Position numbers and translations under genes: made by a program. Positions 23,000 through 27,163 of a stretch of DNA of 27,163 bases are shown piece after piece. This DNA is from JAWPMV01 sp038527215. Its GTDB lineage: Bacteria; Bacteroidota; Bacteroidia; J057. The notes below the pieces were generated by a model. The model was not told the origin of the DNA. It did not search any database and was given only the letters and a program-made list of their open reading frames with translations. Each line of letters begins with the position of its first letter. The stretch's first letter is position 1. Location of the stretch: NCBI GenBank assembly GCA_038527215.1, contig JBCBGC010000117.1, positions 1 through 27,163 of the forward strand. The letters run 5' to 3'.

Positions 23000-23602
23000 A
23001 TGAAAAACCTATTGTTAATTCTTTGCCTGTGTACAGCTTTGCTGGGAGAGGCCTTCTCTCAGGATGGAGGTCCTCAACTTCCCCTTCGAATCAGCCTGTT
23101 TACGCACAGCATCGGCATGCCTTTCAAAACCGCGATCAAGCGACCTTTAAATTGGGGCGTTTCTGTAGGGACCACTTATTTTTATAGAAAAGGCGATAAC
23201 CACAGTTGGGGACAAGGCTTCGACCTGGCTTGGTATCGACATAAAAATCTGGATCAGGGCCTCATGCTGAGGACGAGTTTTCGGTACGAGTATACCACCC
23301 CATTTGGTTTGACAGCTGGCCCAATCGTTTCCCTCGGATATTTACTCACCTTAAACGAAAGGGAAATGTACCGGCTGAACGAAAGGGGAGCATATGAACC
23401 CATACCCCTGGCTTCCCGCTCCAGCCTGATGATCGGCATCGGGGGCAGACTAGGCTTTGATTTATCCAAGGTCTCCAACTCCCTTCTGAAACCCTATATC
23501 GAATATGATTGGGCGGCCCAAACGCCTCACAGCCAGATCACCAGTGTTTTCCCGCACAGTATGGTTCACATTGGTGCTATTTATCCTTTTGGTCAGCCAT
23601 AA
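23000..23602 (+). CDS. Small outer-membrane beta-barrel-like protein
   Basis: 200 residues from the ATG at 23000 (M-K-N-L-L-L-I-L-C-L), a clear signal peptide with cleavage near A-F-S-Q-D; an ATG at 22991 adds three residues. The mature part alternates hydrophobic and polar residues with many Tyr, Phe and Gly (G-V-S-V-G-T-T-Y-F-Y, L-M-L-R-T-S-F-R-Y-E-Y, L-M-I-G-I-G-G-R-L-G-F). This is typical of an 8-10 strand outer-membrane barrel of the kind found throughout Bacteroidota. No enzymatic motif is seen. The serine hydrolase gene starts 14 bases after its stop, so the two are probably one transcript. Confidence 0.75.
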   Translation: MKNLLLILCLCTALLGEAFSQDGGPQLPLRISLFTHSIGMPFKTAIKRPLNWGVSVGTTYFYRKGDNHSWGQGFDLAWYRHKNLDQGLMLRTSFRYEYTTPFGLTAGPIVSLGYLLTLNEREMYRLNERGAYEPIPLASRSSLMIGIGGRLGFDLSKVSNSLLKPYIEYDWAAQTPHSQITSVFPHSMVHIGAIYPFGQP

Positions 23603-23616
23603 AAAATCCCATCGGA

Positions 23617-24825
23617 ATGAAAAAAATAATGCCTCTATTGCTCATAGCCTACGGGCTGTTTACCGCCTGTCAACCTGCTGCCGTACAACCTTTTCAGGTC
23701 TGTCAGGAAGATCTATCCCTTAATCCGGATCATCCTAAAGCGGCTGCTTATCAAGCCGTTTTGGAAGAATACGTAGGACGTGGCGTACCAGGAACGGTAG
23801 CCCTGGTCTATACACCGGAGGATGGCTTGTGGTTGGGAGCGGCCGGTCATGCAGTGCTGGAAAACGCTGAGCCAATGCAGACCTGTAATCTTTTTTACTC
23901 TGCGAGTACGGCAAAAACCTACCATGTAGTAGCCGCGCTCAAATTAGTGGAGCAAGGTAAGCTGGATTTAAAGGCCCCTATTGCGCAATACCTGGCTCCT
24001 AAGTATGCTGCCATGATCCCGCTCAGTGATCAAATTAAGGTGGAGCAACTGATGAACCATACTTCAGGAATCAGGGACTTTATTGAAGAAACTGATCATA
24101 TTTCGGATTATTTCCACAACCTGAACCGGGAATATACGACCGACGATTACCTGGCGTACATTTCGGACAAAGAGCCTTTATTTGAGCCTGGCACCCGGGT
24201 TTATTATTCGAATACGAATACCGTTGTCCTGGCATTGATCATGGATCATATTTATGGAGATCACGCCAAAGCGCTCACGGATTTTATCATTGAACCCTTA
24301 GGGCTGGAAAGGACTTTTTACAAAAATCAGGCAGGCTATCCGGCTCCTCCCGGAGCGGTAAACTGCTATATGGATTTATATGGCAATGGGACCTTGCAAA
24401 ACGCCACGGATTGGGAGCGGAATTTCACCAATATGAATATTGGGCATGACGCGATGTTGGTTAATCCCTATGATAATTATCGCTTCCTTAAAGCGCTTTT
24501 CGCAGGAGCATTGATCGATAGCGCCTTAGTAGATAGCATGCGGACCATTTTTAATGGGAATGACTTTATCGGGCTTGGTTTGGGGATTGAAGCCACTTTT
24601 TTCGAAGGCGATATCTCTGAGAACCTTGGGCATAATGGGGGCTCGTTAGGGGGTGCGCACGAAATGCGTTTTTATCCAGAAGCCGGGGTATATATCTGTA
24701 CCAGTGCCAATTTCGGAGGCTTTATTGATTCTCCAATTGGGGAGCTTTTTTATCCTTCAGGAAATCAACTGGGGGAAGGCGATAACTTGTACAACGCCTT
24801 AGAGAAAATAGCATTTGGGCTTTGA
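23617..24825 (+). CDS. Serine hydrolase lipoprotein, beta-lactamase class C / DD-peptidase fold
   Basis: 402 residues from the ATG at 23617; the open frame back to 23509 overlaps the upstream gene and is not credible. The signal peptide ends in the lipobox L-F-T-A-C18. The three motifs of penicillin-binding-type serine hydrolases are present: S97-T-A-K100 (nucleophile and base), Y197-S-N199, and H339-N-G341 in place of K-T-G, as in many esterase or peptidase members. The substrate may be an ester, a D-amino-acid peptide or a cell-wall fragment, and cannot be predicted. Lipid anchoring puts it in the periplasm or at the cell surface. A perfect hairpin at 24840-24875 ends the transcript. Confidence 0.9.
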   Translation: MKKIMPLLLIAYGLFTACQPAAVQPFQVCQEDLSLNPDHPKAAAYQAVLEEYVGRGVPGTVALVYTPEDGLWLGAAGHAVLENAEPMQTCNLFYSASTAKTYHVVAALKLVEQGKLDLKAPIAQYLAPKYAAMIPLSDQIKVEQLMNHTSGIRDFIEETDHISDYFHNLNREYTTDDYLAYISDKEPLFEPGTRVYYSNTNTVVLALIMDHIYGDHAKALTDFIIEPLGLERTFYKNQAGYPAPPGAVNCYMDLYGNGTLQNATDWERNFTNMNIGHDAMLVNPYDNYRFLKALFAGALIDSALVDSMRTIFNGNDFIGLGLGIEATFFEGDISENLGHNGGSLGGAHEMRFYPEAGVYICTSANFGGFIDSPIGELFYPSGNQLGEGDNLYNALEKIAFGL

Positions 24826-24839
24826 TCGAAACCATAAAG

Positions 24840-24875
24840 AAGCCGGTGCAGATATCCTGCACCGGCTTACTTTTT
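24840..24875 (+). terminator. Intrinsic terminator after the serine hydrolase gene
   Basis: AAGCCGGTGCAG (24840-24851) and CTGCACCGGCTT (24857-24868) form a perfect 12-bp stem with loop ATATC, followed by ACTTTTT. It lies 14 bases after the stop at 24825 and 68 bases before the convergent gene's stop. On the minus strand the tract after the stem is only moderately T-rich, so action in that direction is less certain. Confidence 0.9.
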
Positions 24876-24943
24876 ACATCTTCCTCGATTAGGTTCATCG
24901 GCTTGATGGACCGGTCAAGGTGGCTTTAGCCAAAAGACGGGTT

Positions 24944-27163
24944 TTATTTTTCAATCAAAATCCGCTCTTGCTGTTGCCATCCGATGCCTTTGATATGAAG
25001 CACATAGTACCCCATCGCCAGGTCCTGCGTGGAAATCTCAGTAGTCCAGTTTCCGGAGTCCATGTACCGGTTTTCGCTGAACACTTCTTTTCCGCGCATA
25101 TCTACCATAGAGAAAGTGATCATGCCCACATTCCGACTGGTAATCTGAACTTTGACCATCTCACCAGAGCTTACCGGATTCGGATATACCTTCGCTACCG
25201 CTACAGGTGGGCTGTAAGTTGCAACCACATTGTTTGAGTAGGTGAAGGCTCCATCGATGTCCGTCTGCTTGATGCGATAGACGTTTTGTCCGACAATCGG
25301 ATTCGGATCGAAAGCCTGATAATTTTGAGGCGTTTGGCTATTACCTCTTGACTCTACGGTTCCGATTGGGGTAAACAGGTTTCCGTCAGCCGATCTCTCC
25401 ACTGTGAAGAAGTCGTTGTTGTATTCCAGATTTACACCCCAATCCAACTCTACGCCATCTAGCTGTGGATCGGCTTCCAGATAAAGCCATTCAACGGGGA
25501 AGGCTGTCTGATTACCCATCACCAGGATGGTTACATTGGCATTGTTAGATCCATCTTTGTCGGTGGCCCGGTAACTGAAGTTATCTGGTCCTACATATCC
25601 AGGATTAGGTGTGTAGGTATATCCACCTGTTGTAGGATCAATACTAACCGTACCGAAGTCAGGCTGGTCAAAGATGGTGTAGGTAACCTGATCACCATCC
25701 CACTCCACATCGTTGACGGAAACATCACCTGTGAACGCTACATCCATCGGAGTTATCAGGGCGTCTCCAGCTGGATAAGGAGGAGTGCCGCCTGAGACGA
25801 GAGAATCCACATAAATGGTTACCGTGGTGGTGTCCCGAAGGCCTGGTGTAGAACTATCGGCTACTTCGTAAGTAAACTCATCGGTTCCAACAAAGCCTGG
25901 ATTAGGATTGTAGGTAACGCTACCATCTGGCAGGAAGTTCAAACTTCCATGGGTAGTTCCGGAAATCTGAACCGGATTTGACAGTACGTCTCCGTCTGGT
26001 TCGATGTCATTTCCTTTTACGATAATGTTTACCGGCTGACTCTCCATCGTATGCGTAACATCGGGGTGGGCGAGCGGTGGATCATTATTAGAAGGCTTCG
26101 GATCCACAATTTCAATGTAAACCGTGGCCTGAGAACACTGCTCTGGCACAAAGATGTGGTCGCAAAGTCGATAGGTGAACTCATCTTCTCCTACAAAGCC
26201 TGCATTTGGGGTATAGGTGAAGGTACCATCAAGGTTCAAGACCAGGGTGCCATCACTTACTCCCGAGATCAGCGTTACCTTCAGATCACCTGCTGGTGAA
26301 TAGAAATCGTTCACTTTTACCTGATCACTGAAGGCCATATCCTTCATCGTGGTGTGGAAGTCATTGATTGCCACAGGTGCGAAACACTTCCGCATGAAGA
26401 ACTCAACCCCATCATCGTCCAGGTCGGCACAGAGATTACCATTGCTGATGAGCGTCAGGATATCTCCTGCCTCCGTGCTGCCAAAGCTCAATCCAGAAAG
26501 GTCCAGATAGTTTGGACTGGTCACATTAGGCTGATAGACCAAAGTATGGATATAGAAGGTTGCCACCCATTGAGGGTAGAAGGAAGGCGTTGAGGATGTA
26601 TCCACAATTACCCGATTATTTCCTTCTGACAAGAGGTACAGAACTTTATATCCAGCCGGAACTACTGCATTTCCATCTGGTGTGGCAGTTACCAAGGTGT
26701 TCCCAGGAGGATCGCTTTCACAGTATTCTCCTGTGGGGTTGGTCAGCGTGAGCGTACCAGCCTGTACAGAACATGGGGCAATGACACCTGCATCGACTGT
26801 CTCGTTGTTTTCCCCTGGATTGAGGTCTACACAAGCGGTCTGACCATTAGCATCAGCATCACTATCCGCAGCATCGTCTGAACCAGCGTCCTGTCCTGTG
26901 AATACATATCCAGCAGGCAGGGTAGTTGGATCGAAGACGACGAAGTAATCCATGTTCGGATCGAGATTGGTGAAGCTATAGAGGCCGCCGTTGGCCGTTA
27001 CCTGCGTAGCCTGTGGGGCATCCACGCCTACCACGTCTCCACACTTGTAGAGCGCCACGGTAACGCCATTGACACCGGGCTCACCAGGATCTTGCACGCC
27101 ATCTTCATCGAGATCTTCGAAGACTTTGTTCCCCAGAGACGCCTTAGGCAGGAAGATACCCGC
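24944..27163 (-). CDS. Large multidomain T9SS-secreted surface protein, 3' part only
   Basis: The frame is open from the window edge (27163) to the stop at 24944, 739 codons. The N-terminus lies outside; the GTG at 27095-27097 is internal to a repeat. Visible order: an SdrD B-like domain (L-G-N-K-V-F-E-D-L-D-E-D-G-V-Q-D-P-G-E) over about the first 130 residues, then an uncharacterised Cys-containing region. Three Ig/cadherin-like Big_9 repeats follow at about 26380-26108, 26080-25808 and 25765-25514, each with a Y-x-P-N-x-G-(F/Y)-V-G-x-D-x-F-(T/S)-Y core. A linker domain (V-E-W-L-Y-L-E-A onward) leads to a T9SS type A sorting domain (V-Y-P-N-P-V-S-S-G-E to R-I-L-I-E-K). This architecture suggests a large adhesin or structural surface protein. 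Confidence 0.9.
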   Translation of the reverse strand, partial: AGIFLPKASLGNKVFEDLDEDGVQDPGEPGVNGVTVALYKCGDVVGVDAPQATQVTANGGLYSFTNLDPNMDYFVVFDPTTLPAGYVFTGQDAGSDDAADSDADANGQTACVDLNPGENNETVDAGVIAPCSVQAGTLTLTNPTGEYCESDPPGNTLVTATPDGNAVVPAGYKVLYLLSEGNNRVIVDTSSTPSFYPQWVATFYIHTLVYQPNVTSPNYLDLSGLSFGSTEAGDILTLISNGNLCADLDDDGVEFFMRKCFAPVAINDFHTTMKDMAFSDQVKVNDFYSPAGDLKVTLISGVSDGTLVLNLDGTFTYTPNAGFVGEDEFTYRLCDHIFVPEQCSQATVYIEIVDPKPSNNDPPLAHPDVTHTMESQPVNIIVKGNDIEPDGDVLSNPVQISGTTHGSLNFLPDGSVTYNPNPGFVGTDEFTYEVADSSTPGLRDTTTVTIYVDSLVSGGTPPYPAGDALITPMDVAFTGDVSVNDVEWDGDQVTYTIFDQPDFGTVSIDPTTGGYTYTPNPGYVGPDNFSYRATDKDGSNNANVTILVMGNQTAFPVEWLYLEADPQLDGVELDWGVNLEYNNDFFTVERSADGNLFTPIGTVESRGNSQTPQNYQAFDPNPIVGQNVYRIKQTDIDGAFTYSNNVVATYSPPVAVAKVYPNPVSSGEMVKVQITSRNVGMITFSMVDMRGKEVFSENRYMDSGNWTTEISTQDLAMGYYVLHIKGIGWQQQERILIEK

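Noticed and set aside
23509..23616. Upstream extension of the serine hydrolase frame
   Set aside because: It overlaps the coding end of the barrel gene, and the lipoprotein signal begins exactly at the ATG at 23617.

Overview
The window reads as a chromosomal segment of a Bacteroidota bacterium, most likely from the Saprospiria (Lewinella/Haliscomenobacter-like), though the rank below phylum is inference. Three things point there. Two proteins end in type IX secretion (T9SS) C-terminal sorting domains: the S8 peptidase and the large Big_9/SdrD-B protein at the right edge. Several proteins carry lipobox or Sec signals, and starts lack clear Shine-Dalgarno sites. One promoter candidate resembles the Bacteroidota TAnnTTTG box. 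I saw no rRNA, tRNA, CRISPR array, insertion sequence or integrase.

Layout. 1-3120: a 5'-truncated helical-repeat protein, then a TetR-type regulator broken by an in-frame stop, then a lipoprotein gene. A 16-bp palindrome (TGTACTGATCAGTACA) precedes both the regulator and the lipoprotein, so the two form one control unit. 3128-8901: a membrane acyltransferase (minus), an orphan 4-hydroxybutyryl-CoA dehydratase-like enzyme, a T9SS-exported subtilase with an altered catalytic Asp, and an FGE-fold exported protein. 8910-9190: a 78-bp tandem array of hairpin units between convergent genes. 9181-13600: two different photolyase/cryptochrome proteins flank a second acyltransferase. One lacks the Fe-S cysteines of its family, and the other shares a CTAG double stop with the acyltransferase. 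13704-16023: aquaporin, a YdeI/DUF1905 protein and an extradiol dioxygenase with a Tat-like leader, all on the minus strand.

16428-20743 is the most interesting block: a tight four-gene operon. It encodes a membrane di-iron hydroxylase (sterol desaturase superfamily), a fusion of a FabH-like condensing enzyme with a haem-oxygenase-like di-iron domain, a three-His-box acyl desaturase, and a protein I cannot identify. The first three point to a dedicated pathway that builds an oxidised or unsaturated acyl product. A strong terminator follows.

20980-24825: an LpxR-like lipid A deacylase, an AraC regulator, a small outer-membrane barrel candidate and a beta-lactamase-fold serine hydrolase lipoprotein. 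24944-27163: the 3' part of a large T9SS surface protein, truncated at the window edge.
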